Notes: generated from the letters alone by a model not told the origin. A DNA stretch of 64,000 bases from Methylotuvimicrobium buryatense 5G (GCF_000341735.1 NZ_KB455575.1:4007924-4071923); one strand, 5' to 3'; shown: positions 36,755 to 48,465, counted from the stretch's first letter. Numbers and translations are program-made.

Positions 36755-37186
36755 ATGGCAATAGAACGTACTTTTTCAATCATTAAGCCTGATGCAGTTG
36801 CGAAAAACGTCATTGGCGAAATTTACAGTCGCTTTGAAAAAAACGGTTTGCAAATCATTGCCGCGAAAATGCTGCACATGACCCGCGAGCAGGCCGAAGG
36901 TTTTTATGCCGTTCATAAAGAGCGTCCTTTCTTTAAAGACTTGGTCGATTTTATGATTACGGGTCCTGTTATGATGCAGGTTTTGGAAGGCGAAGATGCG
37001 ATTGCGAAAAACCGCGATTTAATGGGCGCGACCAATCCTAAAGAAGCGGCGCCCGGAACGATTCGCGCCGATTTCGCCGACAGCATCGACGCTAATGCCG
37101 TACACGGTTCCGATGCGACTGAAACCGCTCAGCAAGAAATCGCTTTCTTTTTTACAGAAAATGAACTTTGCCCTCGCACCCGCTAA
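36755..37186 (+). CDS. ndk: Nucleoside diphosphate kinase
   Basis: 143 residues, the full bacterial length. [15 protein letters not shown] at the start, catalytic His in [16 protein letters not shown], and the normal end ENELCPRTR. Balances NTP pools by ping-pong phosphate transfer through the His. Its last 26 bp overlap the rlmN start. Confidence 0.97.
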   Translation: MAIERTFSIIKPDAVAKNVIGEIYSRFEKNGLQIIAAKMLHMTREQAEGFYAVHKERPFFKDLVDFMITGPVMMQVLEGEDAIAKNRDLMGATNPKEAAPGTIRADFADSIDANAVHGSDATETAQQEIAFFFTENELCPRTR

Positions 37187-38273
37187 ACTGAACAAGATCA
37201 ATCTACTCGATTTCGACAGAAAAGGGCTCGAAGCCTTTTTCGTCGAAATCGGCGAAAAGCCTTTTCGCGCGACGCAATTGCTCAAATGGATTTACCAGGA
37301 AGGCGTCGAGGATTTTTCTCAAATGAGCAATCTGAGTAAGGCCTTGCGCACGCAGTTAGCCGAACAATGCTCGCTCGATACGCCTGAAATCGTGCTCGAA
37401 CAACTCGCTTCGGACGGCACGCGTAAATGGGTCTTGGAGACTTCTTGCGGAAACCGTATCGAAACGGTATTTATACCGGAAGAAGGGCGGGGTACCTTGT
37501 GCGTATCTTCGCAAATCGGTTGCGCATTGGCGTGTACTTTTTGTTCGACCGCTCAGCAAGGGTTTAACCGAAATCTGACGACGGCCGAGATTATCGGTCA
37601 GTTGTTCGCCGCGCAAAAGCGTTTGGGTTCGGCACAAAAAATCACCAACGTCGTGATGATGGGCATGGGCGAGCCCTTGCTTAATTTCGACAATGTCGTA
37701 GCGGCAATGAATCTGATGATGGACGATTTCGCCTATGGTTTGTCGAAGCGGCGCGTGACGATCAGTACGTCCGGCATCGTGCCGGCGATGTACCGTTTGA
37801 CCGAAGTTTGCGATGTTAGTCTAGCGGTGTCATTGCACGCTGTGACCGACGAACTGCGCGACGAGTTGGTGCCGATCAATAAGAAATACCCGTTAAAGGA
37901 ATTGCTGGCGGCTTGCCGCGATAATGTTAAAAGTTCCCCGCGTCGTAGGATTACTTTCGAATATGTGATGCTCGAAGGCATTAATGATTCGGTGCAGGAT
38001 GCTAAAGCAATGATCAGGCTATTGAAAACCGTACCGTCGAAAATTAATTTGATTCCTTTCAATCCTTTTCCGAATTCGTCCTATCGTTGTTCGAGCAGCG
38101 ATGCAATCGATCGTTTTCGCGCTGTTTTGCATAATGCCGGCATGGTCACGACGATTAGAAAGACGCGCGGCGATGATATCGACGCCGCCTGCGGGCAGTT
38201 GGTCGGCAAAGTTCAGGATAAAAGCCGCCGACACTTAAAATTACAGTTGGCAGGATCTGAACGTGCCGCATAG
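37161..38273 (+). CDS. rlmN: Dual-specificity 23S rRNA/tRNA A2503/A37 methyltransferase RlmN
   Basis: 370 residues from the ATG at 37161 ([21 protein letters not shown]); an in-frame ATG at 37095 would lie deep inside ndk and add residues unlike the family. Radical SAM motif CALACTFC within [17 protein letters not shown], the MGMGEPLLN motif and the C-terminal Cys in [15 protein letters not shown] (methyl-carrying cysteine, with the second in the QQ region). Order ndk-rlmN-pilF-hisS is standard. Confidence 0.96.
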   Translation: MNFALAPAKLNKINLLDFDRKGLEAFFVEIGEKPFRATQLLKWIYQEGVEDFSQMSNLSKALRTQLAEQCSLDTPEIVLEQLASDGTRKWVLETSCGNRIETVFIPEEGRGTLCVSSQIGCALACTFCSTAQQGFNRNLTTAEIIGQLFAAQKRLGSAQKITNVVMMGMGEPLLNFDNVVAAMNLMMDDFAYGLSKRRVTISTSGIVPAMYRLTEVCDVSLAVSLHAVTDELRDELVPINKKYPLKELLAACRDNVKSSPRRRITFEYVMLEGINDSVQDAKAMIRLLKTVPSKINLIPFNPFPNSSYRCSSSDAIDRFRAVLHNAGMVTTIRKTRGDDIDAACGQLVGKVQDKSRRHLKLQLAGSERAA

Positions 38274-39042
38274 GATGGCTCTATTTTGCCGCTTGGTTTC
38301 GGTAGTCAGTGTGTTGCTTGCAATGCCTGCATGTTCTTTGTTCGATTCTCGCGGTGACAAAGTGGAAGCCGCCGATACCCAATTACAATTGGGGGTCCGC
38401 TATATGAGCATGGATAAACTGGCCATTGCTAAGCAGCATTTGGAGCGATCTGTCGATTTAAATTCAAAAAATGTCGAGGCACATAATGCCTTGGCATTTT
38501 TGTATGAAAAGCTTAATGATGAGGAGTCGGCCCGGGAAAGCTATGAGTACGCCTTGAAATTGGATGCCGAGGATTTGAGCGTATTGAATAATTTCGGGCG
38601 TTTTCTTTGCGAACGAGGCGAATACCAGGAAGGCATGGCTTATCTGGAAAAGGCGGTGCGCAGTCCTTTGAATAATCGCCAGTGGCTTGCGGCAACGAAT
38701 GCAGGGCGTTGCGCATTGACGCAAAAGAAGTCGACGATGGCCGAAGCCTACCTGAGGCAGGCATTACAGCGGCAACCCAATTATGCGCCGGCGCTTCAAG
38801 CGATGCAAAAGCTCAGTTATCAAAATGGCGATTATTGGGCGGCGAAGGGGTTTTATGAGCGTTATAGTAATGTTTCCCGGCAATCAGCTGAAGCGCTGTG
38901 GTATGCCTACCAAACCGAACGGGCGCTCGGCAATCAAGAGATCGCCGAGCGATACAAAAGTCAATTGATGGAATCATTTCCGTTGGCGGAAGAGACTCAG
39001 CGGATTTATTCAACGCAAGAAAAATTAAAACATGGCAAATAA
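38263..39042 (+). CDS. PilF/PilW-type TPR lipoprotein (type IV pilus pilotin)
   Basis: 259 residues from a GTG at 38263 with AGGA seven bases before it; an ATG at 38275 is the alternative. Lipobox MPAC at the end of the signal peptide, then about six TPR helices pairs ([31 protein letters not shown] pattern; quoted in part). Homologues guide the PilQ secretin to the outer membrane. It overlaps rlmN by 11 bp and hisS by 11 bp. It could also serve the MshL-like secretin in this window, which lacks a classical S-domain (inference). Confidence 0.88.
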   Translation: MPHRMALFCRLVSVVSVLLAMPACSLFDSRGDKVEAADTQLQLGVRYMSMDKLAIAKQHLERSVDLNSKNVEAHNALAFLYEKLNDEESARESYEYALKLDAEDLSVLNNFGRFLCERGEYQEGMAYLEKAVRSPLNNRQWLAATNAGRCALTQKKSTMAEAYLRQALQRQPNYAPALQAMQKLSYQNGDYWAAKGFYERYSNVSRQSAEALWYAYQTERALGNQEIAERYKSQLMESFPLAEETQRIYSTQEKLKHGK

Positions 39043-40303
39043 TATTCAGGCAATCCGTGGAATGCATGACATTCTGCCGGATCAATCGCCGCTTTGGCAG
39101 TATGCCGAACGGATAATTTCGGAAGTGCTAGGATCCTACGGGTACAGCGAAATAAGGTTGCCGATCGTCGAAAAAACCGAATTATTCAAGCGCTCGATCG
39201 GCGAGGTGACCGATATTGTCGAAAAAGAAATGTATACCTTCGACGACCGTAACGGCGATTCGTTGACGCTACGCCCCGAAGGCACGGCAGGTTGTTTGAG
39301 AGCCTCGCTCGAGCATGGCTTATTGCATAATCAAATGCATCGGTTATGGTATTACGGGCCGATGTTTCGGCATGAACGTCCGCAGAAAGGCCGTTACCGC
39401 CAGTTTTACCAATTGGGCGTCGAAGCTTATGGTATGCCGGGGCCCGATATCGATGCGGAATTGATTTTGCTGAGCCATCGATTTTGGCAGCGCTTAGGAA
39501 TTGCCGATAAAGTCGAATTGCAGCTTAATACGCTCGGTACAATCGAAGAAAGGTTGGTATACCGCGAGAAGTTGGTCGATTATTTCAGCGAGCATCTTGA
39601 ATTACTCGACGAAGATAGTCGCCGGCGTTTGCACACGAATCCACTACGGATTCTTGACACTAAGAATGAAGGGATGCGCGAGTTGATCGCTAATGCGCCC
39701 GAATTGACCGACTTTTTGGGCAGCGATAGTCAAGCGCATTTCAAGTCGTTAACCGAGACTTTGAAGACATTGGGTATAGAATTTGTCCTGAATACTCGTT
39801 TGGTGCGAGGCCTCGATTATTACAGTAAGACTGTTTTCGAATGGGTGACGGCCGAATTAGGCGCGCAAGGCACGATCTGTGCGGGCGGTCGTTATGACGG
39901 TTTAATCGAGCAATTGGGCGGAAAAGCCAATCATGCGGTCGGCTTTGCGATGGGTATGGAGCGTATTTTGGCTTTGATGGAAACTTTGCCGAATTTGCCG
40001 ATCAAACCGGTAGTCGACGTTTATATGATTCGAGTCGGCGAACAAGCAGAGCGAATTAGCATGGAATGGGCCGAGACTATTCGCAATGAGTTGCCCGGAT
40101 TAAGACTGCAAATTAATTGCGGCGGCGGCAGTTTTAAAAGTCAATTCAAGAAAGCCGATAAAAGCGGCGCCGAATATGCTTTGATCATCGGTGACGATGA
40201 AGCGGTGCGTGGAGAAGTGGGTATTAAAGCGCTGCGTCAGAATCAAGAACAGCAAAATCTGCCGCTGCAGCAAGCTTTGGAATTTTTAAAAAGTCGTTTT
40301 TGA
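39032..40303 (+). CDS. hisS: Histidyl-tRNA synthetase
   Basis: 423 residues. Class II motif 1 region IRGMHDILP, motif 2 [18 protein letters not shown], His-specific [15 protein letters not shown] and motif 3 GFAMGMERI. Normal length. Starts within the 3' end of the PilF-like gene. Confidence 0.97.
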   Translation: MANNIQAIRGMHDILPDQSPLWQYAERIISEVLGSYGYSEIRLPIVEKTELFKRSIGEVTDIVEKEMYTFDDRNGDSLTLRPEGTAGCLRASLEHGLLHNQMHRLWYYGPMFRHERPQKGRYRQFYQLGVEAYGMPGPDIDAELILLSHRFWQRLGIADKVELQLNTLGTIEERLVYREKLVDYFSEHLELLDEDSRRRLHTNPLRILDTKNEGMRELIANAPELTDFLGSDSQAHFKSLTETLKTLGIEFVLNTRLVRGLDYYSKTVFEWVTAELGAQGTICAGGRYDGLIEQLGGKANHAVGFAMGMERILALMETLPNLPIKPVVDVYMIRVGEQAERISMEWAETIRNELPGLRLQINCGGGSFKSQFKKADKSGAEYALIIGDDEAVRGEVGIKALRQNQEQQNLPLQQALEFLKSRF

Positions 40304-40426
40304 ATTGCTGGTAAGGCAGGAATCGGATAAGACAAAGTTTACGGATTGCGTCTCATTAAATAGAACGCTGATTGTGCTTAGGATTTGGTCATAAATTAAG
40401 CACCTCAAATGGTTCCCAACCTCTGT

Positions 40427-40572
40427 ATCACTGCCATTAAGTTAAGGTAAGCCCGTCATTCCGCCATGGACTGGCGGAATCCAGTGCCATGGATGGCAAG
40501 CTTTTGAGGCACATTAGAGCCTGAATGCAAGCATTACTTATCTCTGTGACGGCTTAACTTAATGGCAGTGAT
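40427..40572. mobile_element. R11 145-bp element inserted in an R2 repeat
   Basis: Inverted ends ATCACTGCCATTAAGTTAAG (from 40428) and its perfect inverse complement ending at 40572. CCTCTG flanks both sides (40421-40426 and 40573-40578) and belongs to an R2 arm (CCAACCTCTG / CCTCTGCATGGGAA), so the element split an R2. The interior contains GTCATTCCGCCATGG and TGGCGGAATCC. A second left end (CACTGCCATTAAGTTAAG) sits in another R2 at about 44498. Confidence 0.88.
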
Positions 40573-40690
40573 CCTCTGCATGGGAACCCCGTGCGGGACG
40601 GGTTATTTAACCCGTCCCCAAAGTTTCGAATTGTTTTAGCCACAGTCGAAACGTTCAGGACGGGGTTGTAAGCCCCGTCCCGCATAAGAG
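40573..40690. repeat. Rest of R2 and GGGACGGG palindromes
   Basis: CTCTGCATGGGAACCCC closes the interrupted R2. GCGGGACGGGTTATTTAACCCGTCCC forms a short hairpin, and AACGTTCAGGACGGGGTTGTAAGCCCCGTCC another. The region 40304-40420 between hisS and the repeats shows nothing further. Confidence 0.7.
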
Positions 40691-40804
40691 CGCTGATCGT
40701 TCAAGTCAGTAATGTCCGTGTTCAATTAAAATAGTCAACGAACAAAACCAATTCAAAAAATCTGAGCAATCACTAATTTTTAGCAAAAGCACGATAGAGT
40801 ATTT

Positions 40805-41443
40805 ATGGCAATTTACGAAACAGAAGAAGAACAGGTCGAAGCCCTTAAACGTTGGTGGAAAGAAAATGGACGCTCTACGATTACCGGCGTGATTGTCGGT
40901 GTTGTGATTATCGTCGGCTGGAATATTTGGCAGGATTATAAGCAAAGCCAGGCTTTGCAAGCATCGGCTTTGTATGCGCAATTACTGAACGCGCAAACTG
41001 AAGGTAATTTGGAATCTGCCGAAAAAATCGCCGAACGGATACAGGACCAATTCGGTGGTACTGCTTACAGCGATTACGCTGGGCTATTCAATGCAAAAAA
41101 CAAAGTGCAGCAGGGTGATTTAGCCGCTGCAAAACAAAGTCTCGAAGCAGTTGCAAAAAAGGGCAGCGACGAAATTGCTCAAGTTGCAAGGCTCGGCTTG
41201 ATTCGTATTTTGCTGGCAAAGGGCGAGTATGAACAGGGTTTACAAATGATTGCCGAAGCAAAATACAGTGACGGGTTCTCCGGTGCTTATGACGAGCTGA
41301 AAGGCGATTTGTATGTTGCGCTTGAGCGGTTGGGAGAGGCGCGGACGGCTTATCAAGCCGCATTGCGTAGCGGGCATAAATCGCCGTTGTTGCAATTTAA
41401 GCTGGATGACATAACTGAAGCTGAAATCATTGTTAAGCAATAA
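40805..41443 (+). CDS. YfgM-like tetratricopeptide protein, BamB partner
   Basis: 212 residues. Cytoplasmic N-terminus EEEQVEALKRWWKENGRS is the YfgM signature; one helix (about 25-42), then a periplasmic TPR-like domain. In E. coli YfgM works with PpiD at the SecYEG exit. The stop is immediately followed by the BamB start with no gap. Confidence 0.9.
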   Translation: MAIYETEEEQVEALKRWWKENGRSTITGVIVGVVIIVGWNIWQDYKQSQALQASALYAQLLNAQTEGNLESAEKIAERIQDQFGGTAYSDYAGLFNAKNKVQQGDLAAAKQSLEAVAKKGSDEIAQVARLGLIRILLAKGEYEQGLQMIAEAKYSDGFSGAYDELKGDLYVALERLGEARTAYQAALRSGHKSPLLQFKLDDITEAEIIVKQ

Positions 41444-42625
41444 ATGAGACTTTTACTTGTTGCTCTGTTTGGCTTGAGCGTGGCGGGGTGTACGGCCCTG
41501 GAATCGTTAAGCGGGATTACCGATTATTTTTTAGGCGGTGAGGACAACACCGACCCGCCGAGCGAACTGACCCAGTATGAGCCTGAAATTGAATTAGAGT
41601 ATCTATGGAAAGAGTCGGTCGGTTCGGGATCCGGCGAGAAGTTTTTAAAGTTGATTCCAGCGGTACATGAGGGAAAAATTATTGCCGCCGATACTAAAGG
41701 ACTTGTATTGGCGTTGGATTTGAAAACCGGCGACGAGATTTGGGAAGCCGATACCGAGGCTAAATTTGCCGGAGGGCCGGGCGTTTCCGATTCGACCGTC
41801 GTGCTCGGTACCAACGACGGCAATGTTGTGGCGCTGAACATGGCCAATGGTTCGGTACGCTGGACCGTTCCGGTTTCGAGCGAAGTGATTTCGGTTCCGG
41901 TAATTTCCCAAGGCGTTATTGTCGTCAGAACGACCGACGGTAGAGTGATGGCGTTGAATGAAACCGATGGCGCCACGCTTTGGGAATACGAGCTTAGCGT
42001 CCCTGCGTTAAGTATCCGCGGCACCGGCGCGCCAATCGTGCTCAATGAAAATGTTATCTGCGGGTTTGCGAATGGAAAATTATTGTCGTTGAGGCTAACC
42101 GACGGTAAGCATATTTGGGAAACCAGTATTGCAATTCCGGGCGGGCGAACTGAAATTGAAAGACTGGTCGATTTAGTTGTCGACCCGGTCGCAACCGATG
42201 GCGTGATTTTTATTGCCAGTTATCGTGGTGGAACGAGTGCGGTGCTGGAGCAAAATGGCGATGTTATTTGGCGTAATGCCGATGTTTCGTCTTATACCGG
42301 TATGAGTCATGATTGGCGTTATCTTTATGTTAGCGATGTCAGCAGCGATGTATGGCAACTCGATCAGCGTAACGGCGCTTCATTATGGAAGCAAAGCGAT
42401 TTACATCAACGAAAGCTAACGGCGCCGGTAGCCTACGATAATTATGTCGTGGTCGGCGATTTCGAAGGTTATCTGCATTGGTTGTCTAAAAGCGACGGCA
42501 GGCAGGTGGGGCGCATTCGGATTACCGATGCGGCGATCGACGCGCAGCCGGTCGTCGTTGACGACGTGCTGTATGTCTATGCAAAAAACGGCGTTCTTGC
42601 CGCATTAAAGGCACGGTTATTATAA
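41444..42625 (+). CDS. bamB: Outer-membrane assembly lipoprotein BamB
   Basis: 393 residues. Lipobox LSVAGC at the end of the signal peptide (Cys16), then eight PQQ-like beta-propeller blades with repeated W/G patterns ([17 protein letters not shown] and similar). The scaffold lipoprotein of the BAM complex. Two bases separate it from der. Confidence 0.95.
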   Translation: MRLLLVALFGLSVAGCTALESLSGITDYFLGGEDNTDPPSELTQYEPEIELEYLWKESVGSGSGEKFLKLIPAVHEGKIIAADTKGLVLALDLKTGDEIWEADTEAKFAGGPGVSDSTVVLGTNDGNVVALNMANGSVRWTVPVSSEVISVPVISQGVIVVRTTDGRVMALNETDGATLWEYELSVPALSIRGTGAPIVLNENVICGFANGKLLSLRLTDGKHIWETSIAIPGGRTEIERLVDLVVDPVATDGVIFIASYRGGTSAVLEQNGDVIWRNADVSSYTGMSHDWRYLYVSDVSSDVWQLDQRNGASLWKQSDLHQRKLTAPVAYDNYVVVGDFEGYLHWLSKSDGRQVGRIRITDAAIDAQPVVVDDVLYVYAKNGVLAALKARLL

Positions 42626-42627
42626 AT

Positions 42628-44016
42628 ATGTTACCTGTGATTGCCCTAGTCGGGCGCCCCAATGTCGGTAAATCGACATTGTTCAATTATTTAACACGAA
42701 GCCGCGAGGCTTTAGTTGCCGATTATCCAGGGTTGACTCGCGACCGGCAATACGGTCGAGTCAAACGAGGTCAGCGCGATTGTCTGGTCGTCGATACCGG
42801 CGGGATTGCCGATGACGCGGACGGTATCGACAGCTTTGCCAAAAAGCAAGTGCAAGTCGCGCTCGAAGAGGCCGACGTGGTTTTTTTTATCGTCGATGCC
42901 CGCGAAGGACTCAATGCCTCCGATCAAAGCATTGCCGAAAATCTTAGAAGACTCGATAAGCCGGTCGTCTTAGTCGTCAATAAAATCGACGGCGTCGATG
43001 CGAATGCGGCTGTCGCCGATTTTTATGCGCTGGCGCTCGGCGAGCCTTATAAGGTCGCCGCGACACACGGGCGCGGCGTTTTCGAGTTATTGGCGCATGT
43101 CGATGAATTGCTGCCTATGACCGAGGCGGACGAGACCGAGGTCGATGCCGGAATCGGCATTGCAATCGTCGGACGGCCTAATGTCGGTAAATCGACGCTG
43201 GTTAATAGGTTATTGGGGGAAGAGAGGGTCGTCGTTTTCGATGAGCCGGGTACGACTCGCGATAGCATCTATATTCCGTTTGAGCGTAACGGTCAAAAAT
43301 TTACGCTGATCGATACGGCCGGGATGCGGCGGCGGTCTAAAATTGCACTGACCGTTGAAAAGTTCAGTGTCATTAAATCATTGCAAGCGATCGAAAAAGC
43401 CAATGTGGTCATTTATTTGATCGATGCCGCCGAAGGCGTGACCGATCAGGATGCGCATTTGTTGGGGCTAGTCTTGGAAGCAGGGCGGGCATTGATTATC
43501 GGCTTGAATAAATGGGACGGGTTGGGCGTCGATCAAAAGGATCTGATCAAACGGCAACTGGATATTAAGCTGTCTTTCGTCGATTTTGCGCAAAAGCATC
43601 CGATTTCCGCTTTGCACGGAAGTGGAGTCGGTAAATTGTTCGATGTCGTGCATGAATTATATGATGCGGCGATGATCGATATGTCGACTCCGGTGCTGAC
43701 CAACTTATTGAAGGATGCGGTGACCACACACCAACCGCCGCTGGTTAATGGACGGCGCATTAAGCTGAAATATGCGCATCAAGGAGGCAGAAACCCTCCG
43801 GTCGTGGTGATACACGGTACGCAAACCGATGCTTTACCGGGATCGTATAAACGGTTTTTGATGAATTATTTCCGTGATCGTTTGGGGCTCAAAGGGACGC
43901 CGATTCGTCTCGAATTCAAATCGCCGGTCAATCCGTTCGCCGGAATCAAAAATAAGTTGACCGATCGTCAAGTCAAGAAAAAGCAAAGACTGGTCAAGCA
44001 TGCGAAAAAAAAATAG
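42628..44016 (+). CDS. der: Ribosome assembly GTPase Der (EngA)
   Basis: 462 residues with two tandem G domains: [11 protein letters not shown] and [12 protein letters not shown]-loops, DTGGI and DTAGMRRRS switch II, NKID and NKWD base motifs, then a C-terminal KH-like domain and a Lys-rich tail ([13 protein letters not shown]). Acts in 50S subunit maturation. The order yfgM-bamB-der is standard. Confidence 0.97.
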   Translation: MLPVIALVGRPNVGKSTLFNYLTRSREALVADYPGLTRDRQYGRVKRGQRDCLVVDTGGIADDADGIDSFAKKQVQVALEEADVVFFIVDAREGLNASDQSIAENLRRLDKPVVLVVNKIDGVDANAAVADFYALALGEPYKVAATHGRGVFELLAHVDELLPMTEADETEVDAGIGIAIVGRPNVGKSTLVNRLLGEERVVVFDEPGTTRDSIYIPFERNGQKFTLIDTAGMRRRSKIALTVEKFSVIKSLQAIEKANVVIYLIDAAEGVTDQDAHLLGLVLEAGRALIIGLNKWDGLGVDQKDLIKRQLDIKLSFVDFAQKHPISALHGSGVGKLFDVVHELYDAAMIDMSTPVLTNLLKDAVTTHQPPLVNGRRIKLKYAHQGGRNPPVVVIHGTQTDALPGSYKRFLMNYFRDRLGLKGTPIRLEFKSPVNPFAGIKNKLTDRQVKKKQRLVKHAKKK

Positions 44017-44079
44017 CTCTCTCATCATAATGCTGTTTACAACCTATGTTTTACTCCCTTTTGATCGAAAAACCGTCTA

Positions 44080-44550
44080 AGAATAAAAGGTATGGGATGT
44101 GTCTTTCGAGGAACGCCGTTAACCCATCCATGGAGGCTTGACGGTAGCACTCGAACGCCATCCTCGCTATACCCTTTGCTGGTCAAATTTCGGCGCCGGG
44201 ATGTCCGTCAAAGGACGCCGTGAATACGTCCCTGTAGGCTCTGTGACAGCATCCCTGCTGTCAAAGCCTTGGCGTTCGAGCTGCCGCCAAGCCCCTATGG
44301 ATGGGTTTACGGCGTTCCTCGACAGGCATACCCCACACCCTAAAATCGGCGAAACTGCTCAAACTGGGAATTGCTGGCATGCACCGATTGCGATCCTATT
44401 GACCTGAAGATGCTTTCATCCTCTCGGAGAATTAATATTGCTTGTAACTATTCAGTCTCCCGGCAATTATCGTTCCCACTCTCTGCTTCACTGCCATTAA
44501 GTTAAGAACTTTTCCGTTCATCCTGAGCCCTTCGGCTGCGCTCAGGAGAG
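44080..44550. repeat. R5 element interrupted by an R4 half, then R2 and R11 fragments
   Basis: R5 right end ...GCATACCCCACACCC...TGGGAATTGCTGG closes at 44377, while the left part starts near 44092. Inside lies an R4 half (TATACCCTTTGCTGGTCAAATTTCGGC to GCTGTCAAAGCC, about 44165-44270). GTAACTATTCAGTC (R9-like), an R2 arm and an R11 left end follow. CCTGAGCCCTTCGGCTGCGCTCAGG at 44524-44548 is a separate hairpin. Nothing recognisable lies between 44550 and the kinase start. Confidence 0.7.
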
Positions 44551-44673
44551 CCTTGTCAAAGGGTGTAATGTTAACCCATGCCAAAAAAAATCAATCATTG
44601 CTGGTTTTTTTGACGTAATAAATGTACAAAGTGGCCTTTGAAATAACCATGAGAATGTTGCTTTAATTGATTT

Positions 44674-46266
44674 ATGGACGATTTAAATTCAGTAAGAGCG
44701 ATAAGCGATCAGGAACTTTCCGATCGTCTAGCGCTTATCCAATTGTCGGCTCGCGATATCGAGTTACTAAAAAACTTGCATGTTCGGTTGAAAGGCATTC
44801 GCATGGACTTTCTCGATGAATTTTACGTGCAAATGTTACAGTTTGAGGAAACGAGCAGGCTTTTATCGGATCCCGAACAAGTCGAACGCTTGAAAACAAA
44901 ACAAGCTGCCTATTTCGAACGTTTAATTGAAGGTCGATATGACCACGATTATGTCAAGGATAGGGTGCAAATCGGCGCAACGCATCATCGCATCGGTTTG
45001 AAGCCGCAATGGTATATTGGCGCTTATCATTTTTACTTGGCTTGGCTTTTCGAGCAAATGCAACACACACCGCATACAGAAGACAAGGAGTGTTTTGCGG
45101 CTTTGTTGGCCGTTATCAAAGTTATTTTGTTCGATATTGAATTGGCGATCGACGCGTATTTTCAGGCCGATCACGATATGCTCAGGCTCATGGCTCAAGT
45201 GTTCGAAAGCAATGTCGAGGGAGTGCTAATTAGCGATACTCGAGGGCGCATCCTGCATGCAAACCGTAAAGTTTCGTCGATTGCGGGCTATTCGCATGAG
45301 GAATTATTGCGTTTGCCGGTGACAACTTTATTGGCGCCGCAAGAGCGGAACGTGTTTGTCGACTACTGGCAGGGCATTAACGTCGGATCGCCTTGGCAAG
45401 GCGAAACGTATTTGCAAAAACGTGACGGAAAATCGTTTCCAGCCTGGGTTAATGTCAGTGCAGTGATGGATGATAATAATCGGGTGACTCATTTTGTCAT
45501 CGAATTTTCCGATATTAGCGCTTATCGCTTAGCGCAAGAAGCATTGCAGCAACGTACCGAGGAGTTGGCAAGATCCAATAAAGAATTGGAGCAATTTGCC
45601 TATGTTGCATCGCATGACTTACAAGAACCGCTGCGCATGGTGGCCAGTTTTACGCAATTATTGGCGCGCCGGTATGAGGGTAAGCTGGATGCCGATGCCG
45701 ACGAGTTTATTCATTATGCGGTCGATGGCGCGACACGAATGCAAACCCTGATCAACGATTTGTTGGCATATTCCAGAGTTGGAACGCGTGTGAAACCGTT
45801 CGAGCTGGTGAGTCTTGAAATCGTGTTGCAAAAGGCCTTGGATAATTTACGGCTTGCTGTCGAGGAAAGCGGCGCGGAAATCGTTCGGCCAACCCTGCCT
45901 ACTATCTTGGGCGATACTGTCCAATTGACTCAATTGTTTCAAAACTTGATCGCTAATGCGATCAAGTTCCGTGGCGAAGCATCACCGAAAATAAATATTT
46001 CGGTATCATGCTCGGACGATTTTTGGCGAGTCGAATTAAACGATAACGGAATCGGAATAGCGCCTGAATTTTTTGAGCGTATTTTTGTAATTTTTCAACG
46101 CCTGCATACGAAGGAGGATTATCCCGGAACCGGAATCGGCCTTGCGATCTGCAAAAAGATCGTCGAGCGACACGGAGGAACGATTAGCGTCGAATCGGAG
46201 CCCGATCAGGGCGCTACTTTTATTGTGATATTACCTAAAATCAAAAGCGAGGAAGTGAACCAATGA
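44674..46266 (+). CDS. Globin-coupled PAS histidine kinase
   Basis: 530 residues. Residues 15-170 form a sensor globin: [20 protein letters not shown] gives the proximal His (His104 by the family pattern) and the WYIGAY element. A PAS domain follows (about 180-295, [17 protein letters not shown]), a short coiled coil, HisKA with [14 protein letters not shown] near 305-320, and HATPase with [15 protein letters not shown] and [13 protein letters not shown]. Haem-based sensing of O2 or another gas is expected, which suits a methanotroph. It overlaps the receiver gene by four bases. Entirely cytoplasmic. Confidence 0.92.
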   Translation: MDDLNSVRAISDQELSDRLALIQLSARDIELLKNLHVRLKGIRMDFLDEFYVQMLQFEETSRLLSDPEQVERLKTKQAAYFERLIEGRYDHDYVKDRVQIGATHHRIGLKPQWYIGAYHFYLAWLFEQMQHTPHTEDKECFAALLAVIKVILFDIELAIDAYFQADHDMLRLMAQVFESNVEGVLISDTRGRILHANRKVSSIAGYSHEELLRLPVTTLLAPQERNVFVDYWQGINVGSPWQGETYLQKRDGKSFPAWVNVSAVMDDNNRVTHFVIEFSDISAYRLAQEALQQRTEELARSNKELEQFAYVASHDLQEPLRMVASFTQLLARRYEGKLDADADEFIHYAVDGATRMQTLINDLLAYSRVGTRVKPFELVSLEIVLQKALDNLRLAVEESGAEIVRPTLPTILGDTVQLTQLFQNLIANAIKFRGEASPKINISVSCSDDFWRVELNDNGIGIAPEFFERIFVIFQRLHTKEDYPGTGIGLAICKKIVERHGGTISVESEPDQGATFIVILPKIKSEEVNQ

Positions 46267-46718
46267 GTCTGGAAGAGATTGGCCGTGCTGCGGAGTTTTT
46301 GCTGGTAGAGGATAATCCGGGCGATGTGCGCTTGACTAAAGAGGCTTTGACAGAGAGTAAAGTCAAAAATAATTTGAACGTGGTCGGCGATGGCGAGGAA
46401 GCAATGGCTTTTTTGAGGCGGCAGGGAAAATATGCCGAAGCGCCAAGGCCCGATGTTATTCTGCTCGATCTCAATTTACCCAAAAAAAACGGGCGCGAAG
46501 TCTTGGAAGAAATTAAAGCCGACCCGAGTCTAAAGCGAATTCCGGTTGTCATTATTACCTCTTCCGAAGCCGAACAGGACGTTTTGAGAACTTATGATCT
46601 GCATGTCAATTGTTATGTCAACAAGCCGGTGGATTTAGAACAATTTGTCAAGGTGGTGCAATCCATCGAAACGTTTTGGTTGACAATCGTCAAGTTGCCT
46701 TCCGAAATAGAGGAATAA
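46263..46718 (+). CDS. Single-domain response regulator (Rcp1/CheY type)
   Basis: 151 residues, one receiver domain with acidic pair VEDNPGD, phospho-acceptor Asp in [13 protein letters not shown], Thr/Ser in IITSS and Lys in VNKPVD. The extended loop is that of Rcp1-type partners of PAS/phytochrome kinases. Coupled to the globin kinase by an ATGA overlap, so it is its likely target. No output domain. Confidence 0.93.
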   Translation: MSLEEIGRAAEFLLVEDNPGDVRLTKEALTESKVKNNLNVVGDGEEAMAFLRRQGKYAEAPRPDVILLDLNLPKKNGREVLEEIKADPSLKRIPVVIITSSEAEQDVLRTYDLHVNCYVNKPVDLEQFVKVVQSIETFWLTIVKLPSEIEE

Positions 46719-46720
46719 TG

Positions 46721-48448
46721 ATGAGCCAGGTTGCCGCTAAAGTATTGCTGATAGAGGATAATCCGGGCGATGTTAAATTAGTTCAAGTATTGCTGGAGTC
46801 GAGTGATGAGCATCAGCAGCCTTTTGAATTGATTAGAGTCGGGCAGCTAAGCGATGCTTTTCCTCTTTTGTCGAAAGGCGGCATCATGGCGATATTGCTC
46901 GATTTAGGGCTGCCGGATGGTAACGGGATCGATACCTTGATTCGAGTACATGCTGCCGCACCTATGATTCCGATAGTCGTACTCAGCGCCGAGGAAGATG
47001 AAATGCTGGCGATACGCTCGGTACAATTGGGTGCACAGGATTTCCTGGTCAAACAGGGTATTTCGGGGATGTTACTCAGGCGGGCGATCTGTTATGCGAT
47101 GGAACGAAAACGCTTGATGGAGCAATTGCAATATTTGGCTCATTACGATGTATTGACAGGACTGGCCAATCGAAAGTTGTTTTACGATAGGTTGAAGCAT
47201 GATGTCATCGGAGCAAAGCGTTCGAAAAAATCATTGGCATTGATTTTTCTCGATCTGAACGACTTTAAACAAGTTAATGATTCTTTGGGGCATCATGCCG
47301 GCGACGAATTGCTCAAAAATGTTGCGAAACGTTTATCCGGTAGTGTGCGCGCTAGCGATTGCGTGGCCAGAATGGGAGGCGATGAATTTACGATTATCCT
47401 CAATGGTTTGAATAACGCAGAGGAAGCCGCCTTGATTGCCGATAAGATTTTGAAGGCTTTGGTCGAGCCGTTTCAGCTTGGCGGTTCCGTGATGGTCATT
47501 CGCGCCAGTTTGGGAATCGCAACCTATCCCGATGATAGCGATGAATTGGACAAGCTAATCGGGGCGGCCGATTCGGCAATGTACAAAGCCAAAGAGTCGG
47601 GCAGCGAAAAAATCAGCCGGTTTTGTTTTTATTCGGCGGCAATGACTGCCAAGGTCCAGCATGAGGTAAAAAAAGTTCATCAACTTAAGCGAGCCCACGA
47701 AAACGGCGAGTTCGAGTTGTATTACCAGCCGGAAGTCGACGTGCATAGCGGAAAGATCATTGGTATGGAAGCTTTGTTGCGTTGGCGCCATCCCAATCAG
47801 GGAGTTTTGACGCCGTCCTCGTTTATGCAGGATTTAGAAGATACCGGTCTCATCGTTCCTATCGGCGAATGGGTCATCCGGAAAGCCTGCGAGCAATGCA
47901 AAGTTTGGCAAGACCAAGGTTTTCCGACATTGACGGTGTCGATCAATATATCGGCAAAACAATTTCGTCATAATGGTTTTGCCGATGGTGTATTGGGTGC
48001 TATTGATCAGTTAAGTGTGAATCCGGCTTTGGTTGAGTTGGGTTTTAACGAAGAGACTCTATGGGAAGAAGAGGCGCGTTCCGTTATCGTGCTTGACCGA
48101 TTAAGCAAAGCCGGTGTGAAATTGTCGTTGGATCATTTCGGTAGTGGATCGATTTCTTTTAAAACGTTAACGCGCTTTCCGATTCACGCCATTAAAATTG
48201 ACCATGCGTTGATTGCCCAGGCGTCATCTGACTCGGCTGAAACGGCGATAGCCAAGGCAGCTATCGAAATTGCTCACGTATTCAATATCAAAGGCTTGGC
48301 TGGAGGTATTGAAACTCAGGACCAACTCGATTGGGCTCGCCGAATCGCTTGCGACGAGGTGCAGGGACATCTCTATAGTAAGCCTCTCCCGGTTGACGAG
48401 GCGACCGAATTAATGGCTCGGCATGATTTCTTGAGTCCGCAAGACTAA
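46721..48448 (+). CDS. Receiver-GGDEF-EAL protein with degenerate EAL
   Basis: 575 residues from the ATG at 46721, with AGAGGA six bases before it; the frame is open further upstream within the preceding gene. Receiver (5-125) with Asp in AILLDLGLPDGNG. GGDEF domain (about 145-305) with intact MGGDEF and LIFLDLNDFKQVND, so cyclase activity is expected. The EAL domain (about 325-565) keeps EALLRW but reads DHFGSG for DDFGTG, LAGGIE for VAEGVE and ELGFNEE for ELELTES, which removes metal ligands and the catalytic Glu loop. It is probably a c-di-GMP-binding or regulatory module without phosphodiesterase activity. Confidence 0.92.
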   Translation: MSQVAAKVLLIEDNPGDVKLVQVLLESSDEHQQPFELIRVGQLSDAFPLLSKGGIMAILLDLGLPDGNGIDTLIRVHAAAPMIPIVVLSAEEDEMLAIRSVQLGAQDFLVKQGISGMLLRRAICYAMERKRLMEQLQYLAHYDVLTGLANRKLFYDRLKHDVIGAKRSKKSLALIFLDLNDFKQVNDSLGHHAGDELLKNVAKRLSGSVRASDCVARMGGDEFTIILNGLNNAEEAALIADKILKALVEPFQLGGSVMVIRASLGIATYPDDSDELDKLIGAADSAMYKAKESGSEKISRFCFYSAAMTAKVQHEVKKVHQLKRAHENGEFELYYQPEVDVHSGKIIGMEALLRWRHPNQGVLTPSSFMQDLEDTGLIVPIGEWVIRKACEQCKVWQDQGFPTLTVSINISAKQFRHNGFADGVLGAIDQLSVNPALVELGFNEETLWEEEARSVIVLDRLSKAGVKLSLDHFGSGSISFKTLTRFPIHAIKIDHALIAQASSDSAETAIAKAAIEIAHVFNIKGLAGGIETQDQLDWARRIACDEVQGHLYSKPLPVDEATELMARHDFLSPQD

Positions 48449-48465
48449 TATGGCTATCCGTTAAA

